NCBI RefSeq assembly: GCF_000425445.1
Contig: NZ_AUDL01000015.1
Span: 40,225-104,224, forward strand
Reading direction: 5' to 3'
Length of the DNA: 64,000 nucleotides
Origin: Flavobacterium denitrificans DSM 15936
GTDB taxonomy: Bacteria > Bacteroidota > Bacteroidia > Flavobacteriales > Flavobacteriaceae
Shown here: positions 41,060 through 50,585 of the stretch, in pieces
How the letters are laid out: each line of letters opens with the position of its first letter
How positions within the stretch are numbered: the stretch's first letter is position 1
Made by a program: the position numbers and the translations under genes
The notes under the pieces: model-generated
Database searches by the model: none
Seen by the model: the letters and a program-made list of their open reading frames with translations, nothing else
Told to the model about the DNA's origin: nothing

Positions 41060-41392
41060 TTACTTATTTTCGAAATATTTTAATCTTATTTTATGCGCTC
41101 TTTCAATTTCTTTTAATGGAATTTTGTTTACTTTTTTAATAAAACCATGAGTTGCAAAAACTAAAGTTTCCTGATTATTAGTCTTGTCCCAAAATGCTAA
41201 AAGCCTAATTTGAGTATTATTGAATCTAATCCTAAACTCCCATATATGATTATCTAACTTTTTAAACAGTCTCGGATCATTATTCTTTTCAGCTAAATCT
41301 ATATTATATAATATTTTAGCAATTGCTTTTCGATCTAATGTGGAAATAAATTTATCTGCTTCTTCTAGAAATCTAGTTTCAAAATATTTCAT
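41060..41392 (-). CDS. higB: HigB/RelE-type toxin
   Basis: A 110-residue protein of the RelE/ParE superfamily, phage Gp49-like/HigB branch: RFLEEADKFISTLD, FKKLDNHIWEFRIRFNNTQIRLLAFWDK and the ending LVFATHGFIKKVNKIPLKEIERA. Toxins of this group cut mRNA on the ribosome. Arg and Lys residues in WEFRIRF and HGFIKK are the likely active-site bases. It is followed by the antitoxin gene. A 46-base perfect palindrome lies 16 bases upstream of the start. Confidence 0.88.
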   Translation of the reverse strand: MKYFETRFLEEADKFISTLDRKAIAKILYNIDLAEKNNDPRLFKKLDNHIWEFRIRFNNTQIRLLAFWDKTNNQETLVFATHGFIKKVNKIPLKEIERAHKIRLKYFENK

Positions 41393-41408
41393 TCAATTTA
41401 TACATAAC

Positions 41409-41454
41409 AAAAATACCACAAAGTTTCTATAAATAGAAACTTTGTGGTATTTTT
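41409..41454. repeat. 46-base perfect palindrome upstream of higB
   Basis: The 22-base arms 41409-41430 and 41433-41454 are exact reverse complements with a two-base AA centre. It has terminator features (T-run on both strands) for the upstream nucleoside transporter gene. It is also close enough to the toxin gene to overlap its promoter. Confidence 0.85.
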
Positions 41455-41513
41455 TAATTTTAACTTATTTTACTTCTTCAACCTTTTAACGCCGAAAAAG
41501 ATCAAATATTATT

Positions 41514-42890
41514 TTAATGACTCAAATTCTCAATCTCCTTCGGATCATGTTTATGCTTAAACAAAACAGCAAAAGCAATTGCAATAACCAAAGCATAAGC
41601 GGCAAAAGACAACCAGATTGTATGCCAGTCTTTCATTAAAACCGGATTTGCAAAAATTCCATCTGCAGAAACTGAATTTCCTTGGCTTTTTACAAATTCT
41701 AGCATTTTAGAGTTCGTTGTATCTGTTTGTAAAAATCCTGCCAACTCAGTTGTATTAGCAAATGATTTTGTAAAGAAACGATCAATTGCCCAACCAGAAG
41801 TCAAACTTCCTAAAACTGCCCCTACTCCATTTGTCATCATCATAAACAAACCTTGTGCAGAAGAACGAATTTTAGAATCGGTATTACTTTCTACGAATAA
41901 AGAACCTGAAATATTAAAGAAATCAAACGCCATTCCGTAAACAATACAAGATAGGATAATCATCCATAATCCGCCTACAGGGTCTCCAAAAGCAAACAAT
42001 CCGAAACGTAATACCCAAGCCAGCATACTAATCAACATAACTTGTTTGATTCCGAAACGCTTTAAGAAAAACGGAATCGCTAATATAAATAACGTCTCAG
42101 AAACCTGAGAAATCGACATTATAATAGTTGAATATTTAATTACGAACGAATCTGCATATTTTGGAAAATGCTTGAATTCATCTAAGAAAACATCTCCATA
42201 AGCATTTGTCAATTGTAATGCTCCTCCTAAAAACATAGAGAAAACAAAAAACAAAGCCATTTTATAATTTGCAAACAATTTGAAAGACTCCAAACCAAAA
42301 GTCTCAATCCACGTTGCATTTTCTTTAATCAATCTTTGAGGTTCGCATTTTGGCAATGTAAAAGCATAAATTCCAAGAATTAAAGCACCAATTCCTGCAA
42401 TATAAAACTGATATTCAGTTGCCTTGCTCCCACTTAAATTAGTGATCCACATCGCAACAATAAAACCAATAGTTCCCCAAACACGAATTGGAGGAAAATC
42501 TTTGACAATGTTTTTATTGTTTAATTTTAATGAAGTATACGAAATCGAGTTGCTCAAAGCGATTGTTGGCATGTAACAGCACATTGCCAAAAGCATCACA
42601 ACAATAAAGTTATCCGGAGTGGTAACTTGTGCAATTCCAAACAAAACTGCTGCGTAGGCAATATGTAGAAAGCCATATAATTTTTCAGCATTTACCCATC
42701 TGTCGGCAATAATTCCGGTTAATGTAGGCATGAATAAAGAAGCAATTCCCATGGTACCAAATACTAAACCAAATTGTGTTCCTTCCCAATTTTTGGTTCC
42801 AAACCAATAATTTCCAATTGTAATCAGCCAAGCTCCCCAAACAAAAAATTGAAGAAAACTCATTACGATTAACCTGTTTTTAATTCCCAT
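41514..42890 (-). CDS. Nucleoside:H+ symporter-like MFS protein (NupG family)
   Basis: A 458-residue transporter with 12 helices. The N-terminus FLQFFVWGAWLITIGNYWF and the LTGIIADRWVNAEKLYGFLH loop match the NupG/XapB nucleoside permease family. SVSYTSL-type and VWGTIGFIVAMW segments also fit. An insertion of about 60 residues before the last helix (around residue 365-425, with TELAGFLQTDTTNSK) is a periplasmic loop seen in Bacteroidota members. It probably imports nucleosides. It lies 69 bases after cmk, same strand. Confidence 0.82.
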   Translation of the reverse strand: MGIKNRLIVMSFLQFFVWGAWLITIGNYWFGTKNWEGTQFGLVFGTMGIASLFMPTLTGIIADRWVNAEKLYGFLHIAYAAVLFGIAQVTTPDNFIVVMLLAMCCYMPTIALSNSISYTSLKLNNKNIVKDFPPIRVWGTIGFIVAMWITNLSGSKATEYQFYIAGIGALILGIYAFTLPKCEPQRLIKENATWIETFGLESFKLFANYKMALFFVFSMFLGGALQLTNAYGDVFLDEFKHFPKYADSFVIKYSTIIMSISQVSETLFILAIPFFLKRFGIKQVMLISMLAWVLRFGLFAFGDPVGGLWMIILSCIVYGMAFDFFNISGSLFVESNTDSKIRSSAQGLFMMMTNGVGAVLGSLTSGWAIDRFFTKSFANTTELAGFLQTDTTNSKMLEFVKSQGNSVSADGIFANPVLMKDWHTIWLSFAAYALVIAIAFAVLFKHKHDPKEIENLSH

Positions 42891-42959
42891 ATATCGAAAT
42901 TGTCTTTAAAATAAAAATGAAGCGGTAAAACTAACATTTAAAATAATATCTGCAAAAAA

Positions 42960-43652
42960 TTAAGCGTTTTTTACAACATCATTTATTAATTCCAAAACCG
43001 CAGCGAACTGCTCTTCTTTATTCAAGTAAGAATTATCAATTTCGATTGCATCATCGGCAATTACTAATGGCGAATCTTCACGATGTGTATCCATATGGTC
43101 GCGGTCAACTACATTTTTCAAAACCTCTTCATAAGTGACATTATTGCCCTTTTGTTGCAATTCATCAAAACGCCTCTGCGCACGAGTTTCTGCGCTGGCA
43201 GTCATGAATATTTTAAGTTCGGCGTCAGGAAAAACAACTGTTCCAATATCTCTCCCATCCATTACAATTCCTTTGTTTTTCCCCATTTCCTGCTGTTGTT
43301 CTACTAATTTAGAACGAACTTCAGAAACTGCAGCAACTGTACTAACAAAATTAGACACCTCAATAGTTCTGATTTGTTTTTCCACATTTTCACTGTTCAA
43401 ATACATTTCTGCAAAACCTAAATCAGAATTAAATTTGAATTCTAGCTGAATTTTTGGCAATGATGCAATTAGAGCTTCTTTTTCAAAAAAGTCGACTCCA
43501 ATAAGATTATGTTGCATAGCAAAATAGGCAACTGCACGATACATTGCTCCAGTATCTACATAGACATATTCAAGCTCTTTTGCCAGTTGTTTTGCCAAAG
43601 TACTTTTTCCTGTTGATGAAAATCCGTCGATTGCAATGGTAATCTTTTTCAA
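42960..43652 (-). CDS. cmk: Cytidylate kinase
   Basis: Phosphorylates CMP and dCMP to the diphosphates in pyrimidine salvage and synthesis. The 230-residue protein starts with the P-loop GFSSTGKSTLAK (residues about 10-21). It shows YVDTGAMYRAV, the VMDGRDIGTVVFPDAELKIF segment and the RxxRR-type lid (ETRAQRRFDELQ). It lies near porQ and lon, an arrangement I recall from other Flavobacteria. Confidence 0.95.
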   Translation of the reverse strand: MKKITIAIDGFSSTGKSTLAKQLAKELEYVYVDTGAMYRAVAYFAMQHNLIGVDFFEKEALIASLPKIQLEFKFNSDLGFAEMYLNSENVEKQIRTIEVSNFVSTVAAVSEVRSKLVEQQQEMGKNKGIVMDGRDIGTVVFPDAELKIFMTASAETRAQRRFDELQQKGNNVTYEEVLKNVVDRDHMDTHREDSPLVIADDAIEIDNSYLNKEEQFAAVLELINDVVKNA

Positions 43653-43855
43653 TTTTTTATTTTTATTTTATTAGTCTAATTAATCAAAGTGTTGCAAATG
43701 TAACCATCTTTCTCTTTATTCGGAAGATTTACAACAGTTATAAAAGATTACTTTTAAACAAAAAAAAAGCTTTCGATTATCAAAAGTAAAATTACTTATG
43801 ACAATAAAAAGCTATATTAATTTAAATTAAAAAGTTATTTCTTAGTTTGTTTATT

Positions 43856-44458
43856 TTAATAGTAAATATCCATCAAAATATTCTTTTTAGAACCATCAAT
43901 TAACTTCTGGATTCTTTTGAAAAATTCTTCGTTTACCATTGGACATCCGTGGCTATTGCTAATATAATGATCTTGCTCATCATATGGCACAGCTGAATAG
44001 GAATGAAGCACAATTGCTCTCTTTAAAGCATTATTGTTAGTTTCTTCCAAACCTGCAAGTCTATAAGCTTTTCCAAAAATACCTTTGTATGTTTTTCCAA
44101 TTGAATATCTTCCTAATGCAGTGCAATTTGAATTTGGCATATTGCTGAATTTAAGAATTCCTCTTATTCCCGTTTCAGATCCAGAACCATGCGCTACAAG
44201 ACCTTGATCTATAACTTCATTCTTTTCTAAATCATAAACAAAAAAGCGATTTTTTCCAGATGGAACTTTCATATCAATCAAAAACGCAATTTTAGAATTG
44301 TATTTCTGATCGTTTTTAATCATGTTTTTGATATCTACTATTCTAGTATTGATCCTTTCGATCTCAACATTGGTTATCGTAGATTCTTCTTTGAAGTAGT
44401 GTTTTGCTCCCGTAAAAACACCTACAGTCATAAATAAAAATAGAGTAAATATTTTCAT
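43856..44458 (-). CDS. L,D-transpeptidase catalytic-domain (YkuD-like) protein
   Basis: A 200-residue exported protein with an N-terminal hydrophobic segment (1-18). The catalytic region has H90-G-S-G, then VLH152-S, and the S169-H-G-C172-P motif, with Cys172 as nucleophile. It belongs to the murein L,D-transpeptidase catalytic-domain family, which cross-links or trims peptidoglycan in the periplasm. It lies 3 bases after porQ, so it is co-transcribed with that gliding/secretion gene. Confidence 0.87.
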   Translation of the reverse strand: MKIFTLFLFMTVGVFTGAKHYFKEESTITNVEIERINTRIVDIKNMIKNDQKYNSKIAFLIDMKVPSGKNRFFVYDLEKNEVIDQGLVAHGSGSETGIRGILKFSNMPNSNCTALGRYSIGKTYKGIFGKAYRLAGLEETNNNALKRAIVLHSYSAVPYDEQDHYISNSHGCPMVNEEFFKRIQKLIDGSKKNILMDIYY

Positions 44459-44461
44459 TAA

Positions 44462-45481
44462 CTATTGAAAATTTAAAGTTAGACCAAAAAGACTTGTATT
44501 AGCTGCCAATGTATATCTTGAATAAGAATAATTGAATTTTAATTTATTTATTCTTAAACCAAATCCTAGTGAAACTCCAGAAAAATTACGTTGTTCATCT
44601 ATCCGTAATTCTTCTCCCCTTCTAAAATTATATCCTAAACGTAAATTGAATGCTTTTTGGGGAAATAATTCTACTCCAAAAGCGACGTGTCGCAAAGCAT
44701 TATTTACAAACGAAACTTTTTCATCACTTGTTGAACCATCAATACTGGTTTCTCCACGAACGGGATTCGAAAAAGAAATGTTCCATTGTTGCAAATTCTC
44801 TAATGAAAGATGCCAACGAAGCGGTACATGCTCTAATTCCTGCGAAACACCAGCTATGATTTCAAAGGGCAAATTTTCCTTTATTCCAGAATATGTGGTA
44901 AACTGTGTACCAATGTTGCGGAATACTAAAGCCAAATTTACATTATTTTTTTCAATTTCATACAAAATTCCCACATCAATTGCACCACCTATAGAATTAT
45001 AACTTTCTAAAGTTGAAGTTATTAACTTAGCATTTACACCAATATGGAGATCCGTATAAGGAACATTGTACGCATATCCTAGCGTCAACGCGCCTTCGCT
45101 TCCTGTAAAATCTGAAGTTGCCTGACCATTTTCATCATAACCTTCAAAGCTACCATAATTTACATAACTTACACCGGCATAAAAAGTTTGAATGTGCCTG
45201 TCATAAGTATACGCATACGATGCTGTTCCGTAAGAAGCTTCCCCGTAATAACTACCGTAATTCATCGCAAGATGATTATCCATATCTTCATTTAAAACCG
45301 CGGGATTAAACATCACCTGATTAACATCTTCATCATAAATTGTAACTATTTTCCCTCCTAACGCTGCTTGCCTGGGCGATGATGTCAGGTTTAGAAATTG
45401 ATAGGTGTAGCGCCCTCCTACTTGCCCGATTGAGCTCGAACAAATTAGCAACAAAAAAAATAAAACAATCTGTTTTAACAT
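44462..45481 (-). CDS. porQ: Type IX secretion system protein PorQ
   Basis: An outer-membrane beta-barrel protein of 339 residues with a signal peptide (1-19, ending SIGQ). It opens with YTYQFLNLTSSPRQAALGGK and ends in aromatic-ended strands (LKFNYSYSRYTLAANTSLFGLTLNF), both typical of the PorV/PorQ group of FadL-like barrels. PorQ works with PorU, PorV and PorZ at the attachment complex of the type IX system. The neighbourhood of cmk and lon supports the name. A TATCTTTG -7 box lies upstream (complement of 45519-45526). Confidence 0.88.
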   Translation of the reverse strand: MLKQIVLFFLLLICSSSIGQVGGRYTYQFLNLTSSPRQAALGGKIVTIYDEDVNQVMFNPAVLNEDMDNHLAMNYGSYYGEASYGTASYAYTYDRHIQTFYAGVSYVNYGSFEGYDENGQATSDFTGSEGALTLGYAYNVPYTDLHIGVNAKLITSTLESYNSIGGAIDVGILYEIEKNNVNLALVFRNIGTQFTTYSGIKENLPFEIIAGVSQELEHVPLRWHLSLENLQQWNISFSNPVRGETSIDGSTSDEKVSFVNNALRHVAFGVELFPQKAFNLRLGYNFRRGEELRIDEQRNFSGVSLGFGLRINKLKFNYSYSRYTLAANTSLFGLTLNFQ

Positions 45482-45518
45482 GTTTTTGGAACGTTCCTAT
45501 GTGGGAATAACGTAAATA

Positions 45519-45526
45519 CAAAGATA
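45519..45526 (-). promoter_or_regulatory. -7 promoter box of porQ
   Basis: TATCTTTG on the minus strand matches TAnnTTTG, 37 bases before the start codon. No clear TTG at the right distance. Confidence 0.45.
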
Positions 45527-45615
45527 AAATTATATAATTGAAAAAATAATTTTTATAATTAGCTTAAAATCAATAACTATACCAGAAATAAATTGAAAAA
45601 TCATTCATAGAAGGG

Positions 45616-45662
45616 CATAAAAAAAATCCAAATCCCAATCAGAAAATTGGAATTTAGATTTT
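45616..45662 (-). terminator. Terminator of lon
   Basis: aaatccaaatcccaat pairs with attggaatttagattt with one or two mismatches. The A-run at 45618-45626 gives minus-strand T-run polarity. Confidence 0.7.
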
Positions 45663-45689
45663 TATTGAAATTTATTATTAAAAAAGAAT

Positions 45690-48143
45690 TTATTTCAAAT
45701 CTTTAGCATTTTTTACATTTTGATCTGTCAAAGCAATGGCCAAAACTTCACTCATTTCTTTTACATAATGAAAATTAAGTCCTTCTAAATATTCAGCTTT
45801 GATTTCATCGATATCACTTTTGTTTTCGTGACACAAAATGATTTCTTTGATACCAGCCCTTTTCGCTGCCAAGATTTTTTCTTTAATCCCGCCTACTGGC
45901 AAAACTTTTCCTCGTAAAGTAATTTCTCCAGTCATTGCAAGGCTCTTCTTTACTTTCTTTTGAGTTAGCAACGAAACCAATGAAGTCAACATTGCTATAC
46001 CAGCACTTGGACCGTCTTTTGGAGTTGCGCCTTCTGGAACGTGCAAGTGAATATTATATTTCTGAAAAATTTCTGTACTCAATCCCAATTTCTTAGCATT
46101 AGCTTTAATATATTCTAAAGCAATTGTAGCCGACTCTTTCATGACATTTCCAAGATTCCCTGTAATTGTCAACGATCCTTTTCCTTCTGAAATCAACGAT
46201 TCGATAAACAATATATCACCTCCAACACTTGTCCAAGCTAAACCTGTAACAACTCCAGCAACATCATTGTTTTCATATTTATCGCGCTCCAATCTTGGCA
46301 CGCCCAAAACTGTTACAATATCTTCGTCTGTAACTTTTTTATTGTATTCTTCTTCCATCGCCACTGCTTTTGCAGCATTACGAATTACCTGTGCAATCTT
46401 AGTTTCCAAGTTACGAACTCCAGATTCACGCGTATAACCTTCAACAATTTTTTCCAATTGTTTTTTGCCAATAGTCAAATCCTTAGAAGTTAATCCATGT
46501 GCTTCCAATTGTTTTGGAAAAAGGTGTCTTTTTGCAATTTCAACCTTTTCTTCAATTGTATAACCAGACATTTTGATTACTTCCATTCTATCACGCAATG
46601 CTGGCTGAATTGCCGCCATATTGTTTGACGTTGCAATGAACATCACTTTTGACAAATCATATCCCATTTCAAGGAAATTATCATAAAAAGCATTGTTTTG
46701 CTCAGGATCTAAAACCTCTAATAATGCAGAGGATGGATCACCGCTGTTTCCACTAGATAATTTATCTATCTCATCTAAAATAAACACAGGATTTGATGTT
46801 CCAGCCTTTTTCAAACTTTGAATGATTCTTCCTGGCATTGCTCCAATATATGTTTTTCTGTGTCCGCGAATCTCTGCTTCATCACGCAAACCACCTAATG
46901 AAATACGTACGTATTCACGTCCTAAAGCTTCAGCAACTGAACGCCCGATTGAAGTTTTACCAACTCCCGGAGGCCCTGTCAAACATATAATTGGTGATTT
47001 CATGTCATTTCGCAATTTCAAAACTGCCAAATGCTCAATCATTCTTTTCTTAACCTCTTCAAGACCAAAATGATCTTTATCTAATATTTTTTGAGCGTGT
47101 TTTAAATCGAATTTATCTTTAGAATATTCACCCCAAGGCAATTCTAAAAACAACTCTAAATAATTTCTTTGAATTCCGAAATCTGGCGACTGCGGATTCA
47201 TACGACGCATTTTAGATAACTCTTTCTCGAAATGTTTCTGCGTTTTTTCGTCCCATTTTTTGGTTTTCGCCTTCTGCCCCATTTCATCCATTTCCTCTTC
47301 TTGCGAAACACCTCCCAATTCTTCTTGAATGGTTTTCATTTGCTGATGAAGGAAATATTCTCTTTGTTGCTGATCTAAATCAAAACGCACTTTTGACTGG
47401 ATATCGTTCTTCAATTCTAATTTTTGAAGCTCAACATTCATATAACGCAAAGTTTCCAAAGCGCGTTCTTTTAAACCATTTATAGATAAAAGCCCTTGTT
47501 TTTCTTTTACCGATAAATTCATGTTTGATGAAACAAAATTGATCAAAAACGATTGGCTTTCAATATTTTTGATTGCAAATGTTGCTTCTGATGGAATATT
47601 TGGGCTTTCTTTGATAATCTGAATTGCTAATTCTTTTACAGAATCTAAAATAGCTGTAAATTCAGTATCATTGTCTGCTGGTCTTTCCTCTGCAACTTCT
47701 TTGATCGTTGCATTCATATATGGTTCTTCTGAAACTACTTCATCAATTTCAAAACGTTTTTTTCCTTGTAAAATAACAGTAACATTTCCGTCAGGCATTT
47801 TTAAAACGCGAAGAATTCTTGCCACAGTTCCAATTTTATGAATATCATCTTTTGATGGATCTTCATCTTCTTCATTAATTTGAGAAACTACACCAATGAT
47901 TTTCCCTCCAGCATTGGCATCATTAATTAATTTGATTGATTTATCTCTTCCCGCAGAAATCGGAATAACTACACCTGGAAATAAGACGGTATTACGCAAA
48001 GGCAAAATTGGCAGAGAAACCGGAAGTTCCTCATTATTCATTTCTTCTTCGTCTTCGGGAGTTAATAATGGAATTAATTCTGCTTCGGAATCAAATTCCT
48101 GAAGTGACAGATTGTCAATAGTAAGTATTTTATGATTTGACAT
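45690..48143 (-). CDS. lon: ATP-dependent Lon protease
   Basis: A cytoplasmic AAA+ serine protease that degrades misfolded and regulatory proteins. The 817-residue protein has an N-terminal substrate domain (43-250), then coiled coil. The ATPase domain has Walker A G390-PPGVGK-T397 and Walker B FILDE458. The C-terminal protease domain has the Ser713/Lys756 dyad ([10 protein letters not shown] and GGIKEK). Full length for the family. Upstream are a TACTTTTG box (complement of 48189-48196) and a sigma-54-like sequence (complement of 48266-48282). Confidence 0.97.
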   Translation of the reverse strand: MSNHKILTIDNLSLQEFDSEAELIPLLTPEDEEEMNNEELPVSLPILPLRNTVLFPGVVIPISAGRDKSIKLINDANAGGKIIGVVSQINEEDEDPSKDDIHKIGTVARILRVLKMPDGNVTVILQGKKRFEIDEVVSEEPYMNATIKEVAEERPADNDTEFTAILDSVKELAIQIIKESPNIPSEATFAIKNIESQSFLINFVSSNMNLSVKEKQGLLSINGLKERALETLRYMNVELQKLELKNDIQSKVRFDLDQQQREYFLHQQMKTIQEELGGVSQEEEMDEMGQKAKTKKWDEKTQKHFEKELSKMRRMNPQSPDFGIQRNYLELFLELPWGEYSKDKFDLKHAQKILDKDHFGLEEVKKRMIEHLAVLKLRNDMKSPIICLTGPPGVGKTSIGRSVAEALGREYVRISLGGLRDEAEIRGHRKTYIGAMPGRIIQSLKKAGTSNPVFILDEIDKLSSGNSGDPSSALLEVLDPEQNNAFYDNFLEMGYDLSKVMFIATSNNMAAIQPALRDRMEVIKMSGYTIEEKVEIAKRHLFPKQLEAHGLTSKDLTIGKKQLEKIVEGYTRESGVRNLETKIAQVIRNAAKAVAMEEEYNKKVTDEDIVTVLGVPRLERDKYENNDVAGVVTGLAWTSVGGDILFIESLISEGKGSLTITGNLGNVMKESATIALEYIKANAKKLGLSTEIFQKYNIHLHVPEGATPKDGPSAGIAMLTSLVSLLTQKKVKKSLAMTGEITLRGKVLPVGGIKEKILAAKRAGIKEIILCHENKSDIDEIKAEYLEGLNFHYVKEMSEVLAIALTDQNVKNAKDLK

Positions 48144-48188
48144 AATAATATATAAGTCGTTTTGTCATTAAATGATTAATACAATCTA

Positions 48189-48196
48189 CAAAAGTA
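48189..48196 (-). promoter_or_regulatory. -7 promoter box of lon
   Basis: TACTTTTG on the minus strand, 45 bases before the start codon. No matching TTG at -33, so activity may need an activator or another sigma factor. Confidence 0.4.
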
Positions 48197-48265
48197 ACAT
48201 TCCTTGGGGCAGTTTTTAGTAAAATTATGCTAAATGTTATCTTTAAAAGATAGGACATAAAAATA

Positions 48266-48282
48266 GTCAATCATTGTGCCAA
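48266..48282 (-). promoter_or_regulatory. Possible sigma-54-like promoter upstream of lon
   Basis: On the minus strand, TTGGCAC, five bases (aatga), then TTGAC. This matches the -24/-12 layout TTGGCAC-N5-TTGCA except for the last bases. It is about 120 bases before the start codon. Confidence 0.3.
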
Positions 48283-48427
48283 AAGCAAAAAAGAAGATTC
48301 TGAAATCAATTTGGGCACCAATTTAGCCATTGGAAAGAAAAAAAAATAAAAAAAATAAAATTAATTTTATAGAAAGTGTAACAAATAAAAAAAAGTCCAG
48401 TCATTATAAAAAACTAGCAACCATTAC

Positions 48428-48982
48428 TTGAGTATAACCAACCAAAATATCGAAGAATTAATCGCGCTTTGTAAAGAGAATAATCAGAAAGCCCAATTTG
48501 AAATTTACAACAGATACAGTAAAGCTATGTATAATGTAGCGTACCGTATTGTAAAAGACGAACATTTTGCACAAGACGTCATGCAAGAAGGTTTTTTGAA
48601 AGCATTTACAAAAATAAACGACTACAAACAAGAAGTTGCTTTTGGCGCGTGGTTGAAGAAAATTGTGATCAATTATAGTATTGATTTTTACAAAAAGAAT
48701 AATGCTTTTCAGATCGATGATCTAAGCAAGACGCTTTATAAAATTGAGGATAATGATGACTTTTATTCTGAAACCATTGATTTTAACACATTAAAAGTAA
48801 AACAAGTTTTAGACACCATTTTGAGTCTGAAGGACAACTACCGAATGGTCCTGACACTATTTTACATTGAAGGTTACGATCAAGAAGAAATAAGCGAAAT
48901 TTTGAACATTAGTTATCAAAACTGCCGAACTACATTAAGCAGAGCAAAAGAAAGTTTGCGAAAAAAATTAGAGGAGATATGA
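48428..48982 (+). CDS. RNA polymerase sigma factor (ECF-like), TTG start
   Basis: A 184-residue sigma-70 family protein. Region 2 covers residues about 20-90 (FEIYNRYSKAMYNVAYRIVKDEHFAQDVMQEGFLKAF, FGAWLKKIVINYSIDFYKK) and region 4 about 125-180 (GYDQEEISEILNISYQNCRTTLSRAKESLRKKL). No ATG precedes region 2 in frame, so TTG 48428 is the likely start. A weak start may keep expression low. It heads a gene set with a single-TM protein, a DUF4097 protein and a DUF2807 protein, joined by overlaps, and probably controls envelope functions. Confidence 0.87.
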   Translation: MSITNQNIEELIALCKENNQKAQFEIYNRYSKAMYNVAYRIVKDEHFAQDVMQEGFLKAFTKINDYKQEVAFGAWLKKIVINYSIDFYKKNNAFQIDDLSKTLYKIEDNDDFYSETIDFNTLKVKQVLDTILSLKDNYRMVLTLFYIEGYDQEEISEILNISYQNCRTTLSRAKESLRKKLEEI

Positions 48983-49521
48983 AAATGGAAAAGAACAACG
49001 ACAATTTAGATCAATTATTCAACAAGTTTGAAGACCAATGGGATGTTCAAGAATTAAATCCAGATCATCAGGATGTTTTCTTGAGCAAACTAAACCAAAA
49101 ACAGCCTAAAAAGAAAAATTATTGGTTTGCTACAGCAATTGCTGCAACTATAGTTTTAATGCTTGGAATAACTGTTTTTTATAAAAATGAAAAGCCAAAG
49201 GAATTCAAATTTGCATCTAAAGAAACGCAACGCACAGATTCTATTTTCAACATCCTAATTGATAACGAACTGGTTAAGCTCAAAGAAAAAAGTTCGCCCG
49301 AAAATGAGCAAATCATAAATGACGCATTAAAACAAATGAAAGTTTTTGATGCCGATTATCAAAAAATCATTAGTGAATTGCAGAAAAACGGCGAAAACAA
49401 ACAAATCATTTATGCCATGATAAGCAATTTGCAAACTAGAATTTCCTTTTTGCAGACGGTTTTGAAAAGAATTGAAGAAAACGAAAATTTAAAAAACACT
49501 AGCCATGAAAAAACATTATAA
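48979..49521 (+). CDS. Single-TM protein, probable anti-sigma partner
   Basis: A 180-residue protein. The cytoplasmic N-terminus (about 1-44) is acidic (NLDQLFNKFEDQWDVQELNPDHQDVF). One membrane helix follows at about residues 49-66 (WFATAIAATIVLMLGITVFY), then a helical periplasmic domain. Starting with an ATGA overlap to the sigma gene and having this topology fits an anti-sigma factor. No anti-sigma motif is obvious, so the role is inferred. It overlaps the DUF4097 gene by 17 bases. Confidence 0.72.
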   Translation: MKMEKNNDNLDQLFNKFEDQWDVQELNPDHQDVFLSKLNQKQPKKKNYWFATAIAATIVLMLGITVFYKNEKPKEFKFASKETQRTDSIFNILIDNELVKLKEKSSPENEQIINDALKQMKVFDADYQKIISELQKNGENKQIIYAMISNLQTRISFLQTVLKRIEENENLKNTSHEKTL

Positions 49522-50566
49522 AATACTAATTCTGTTCATTTTGATTCCTTTTTTAGGGTTTTCAAATGATGATACTGCTATCTCAAAACAAAAAAGCATC
49601 AAAAAAACCTTTATCGTAAATTCTAATGCCGGAATCGACATTGATAACAAGTATGGAAATATTTCAGTATCGACTTGGGATGAAGATAAAATTGACCTTG
49701 ATATTACAATAAAAGTTACTGGCGGAAATGAAAACTGGGTCAATGAAAAACTAAACACAATTGATGTTGACATTACAGGATTGAAATCAATGGTTACCGC
49801 TGTTACGAAAATTGGAAATTCAACAAACAAAGGACGAGGAAGCAGCAATAGTTTTGAGATTAATTATGTGATTAAAATCCCAAAAAATGGAACCGTGAAA
49901 TTGATGAACAAATACGGAAACATTACAACAATGACTATAGATGGCGCAACCGACATAAGCTGCAAATACGGAAAAGTCACTCTTGGGAAATTAAACAACT
50001 CAGCAAATAGACTAAATATTGAATATTGCCAAAATTCATCAATTGATTTTATAAAAAATGGTACAGTGCTAGCACGTTATTCTGGCTTAAAAATCAATGA
50101 TTCTGGTAATATTAATTTTGATGCAAATTATACTGATTTAGTGGTTTCTGATGCGCAAAACATTAAATACGATTGTAATTATGGAAATCTGAAATTTCAA
50201 AAAGTAAACTCTTTTTCAGGTTCTGGAAACTACCTTACAGTGTCAGTTGCTGAAGTATCAAGCAATTTAAGCATCAATACCAATTATAGTAAAGTAAATA
50301 TTGGTTCATTGACAGAAAAGGCAAACAATGTAAATATTAACTCTGGATACACTGATATTTCATTAGGCTACAATTACAATTATGCTTTCGATTTTGATAT
50401 CAACACTAAATACGCAAACATTAAAAATGGAGATGATCTTGAAATTAACATCAGCGAAACTAAAAACAATTCAAAAAGTATAAGCGGTTATCATAAAAAG
50501 AAAGGTCAGAATAAGGTAATAATTAATTCAAATTACGGAAACGTATCATTAATCAAAAAACAATAA
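49505..50566 (+). CDS. DUF4097-type secreted beta-repeat protein
   Basis: A 353-residue protein with a signal peptide (1-20). It is built of short beta repeats of the DUF4097 kind: residues such as NKYGNISVSTW, NKYGNITTMTI, CKYGKVTLGKL, CNYGNLKFQKV, TNYSKVNIGSL and SNYGNVSLIKK recur about every 20-30 residues, forming a right-handed beta solenoid. Function unknown; the surface or periplasm is likely. Overlap with the previous gene ties it to the sigma/anti-sigma set. Confidence 0.83.
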   Translation: MKKHYKILILFILIPFLGFSNDDTAISKQKSIKKTFIVNSNAGIDIDNKYGNISVSTWDEDKIDLDITIKVTGGNENWVNEKLNTIDVDITGLKSMVTAVTKIGNSTNKGRGSSNSFEINYVIKIPKNGTVKLMNKYGNITTMTIDGATDISCKYGKVTLGKLNNSANRLNIEYCQNSSIDFIKNGTVLARYSGLKINDSGNINFDANYTDLVVSDAQNIKYDCNYGNLKFQKVNSFSGSGNYLTVSVAEVSSNLSINTNYSKVNIGSLTEKANNVNINSGYTDISLGYNYNYAFDFDINTKYANIKNGDDLEINISETKNNSKSISGYHKKKGQNKVIINSNYGNVSLIKKQ

Positions 50567-50585
50567 TTTTAAACAATCAAAAACC

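Noticed and set aside
43653..43855. 203-base gap between cmk and the L,D-transpeptidase gene
   Set aside because: Checked for a small gene, RNA or terminator. Only AT-rich sequence with weak, imperfect pairing was found.
44532..45002. 156-codon plus-strand ORF opposite porQ
   Set aside because: It lies wholly inside porQ on the other strand, has no recognisable family and has the composition of an antisense shadow.
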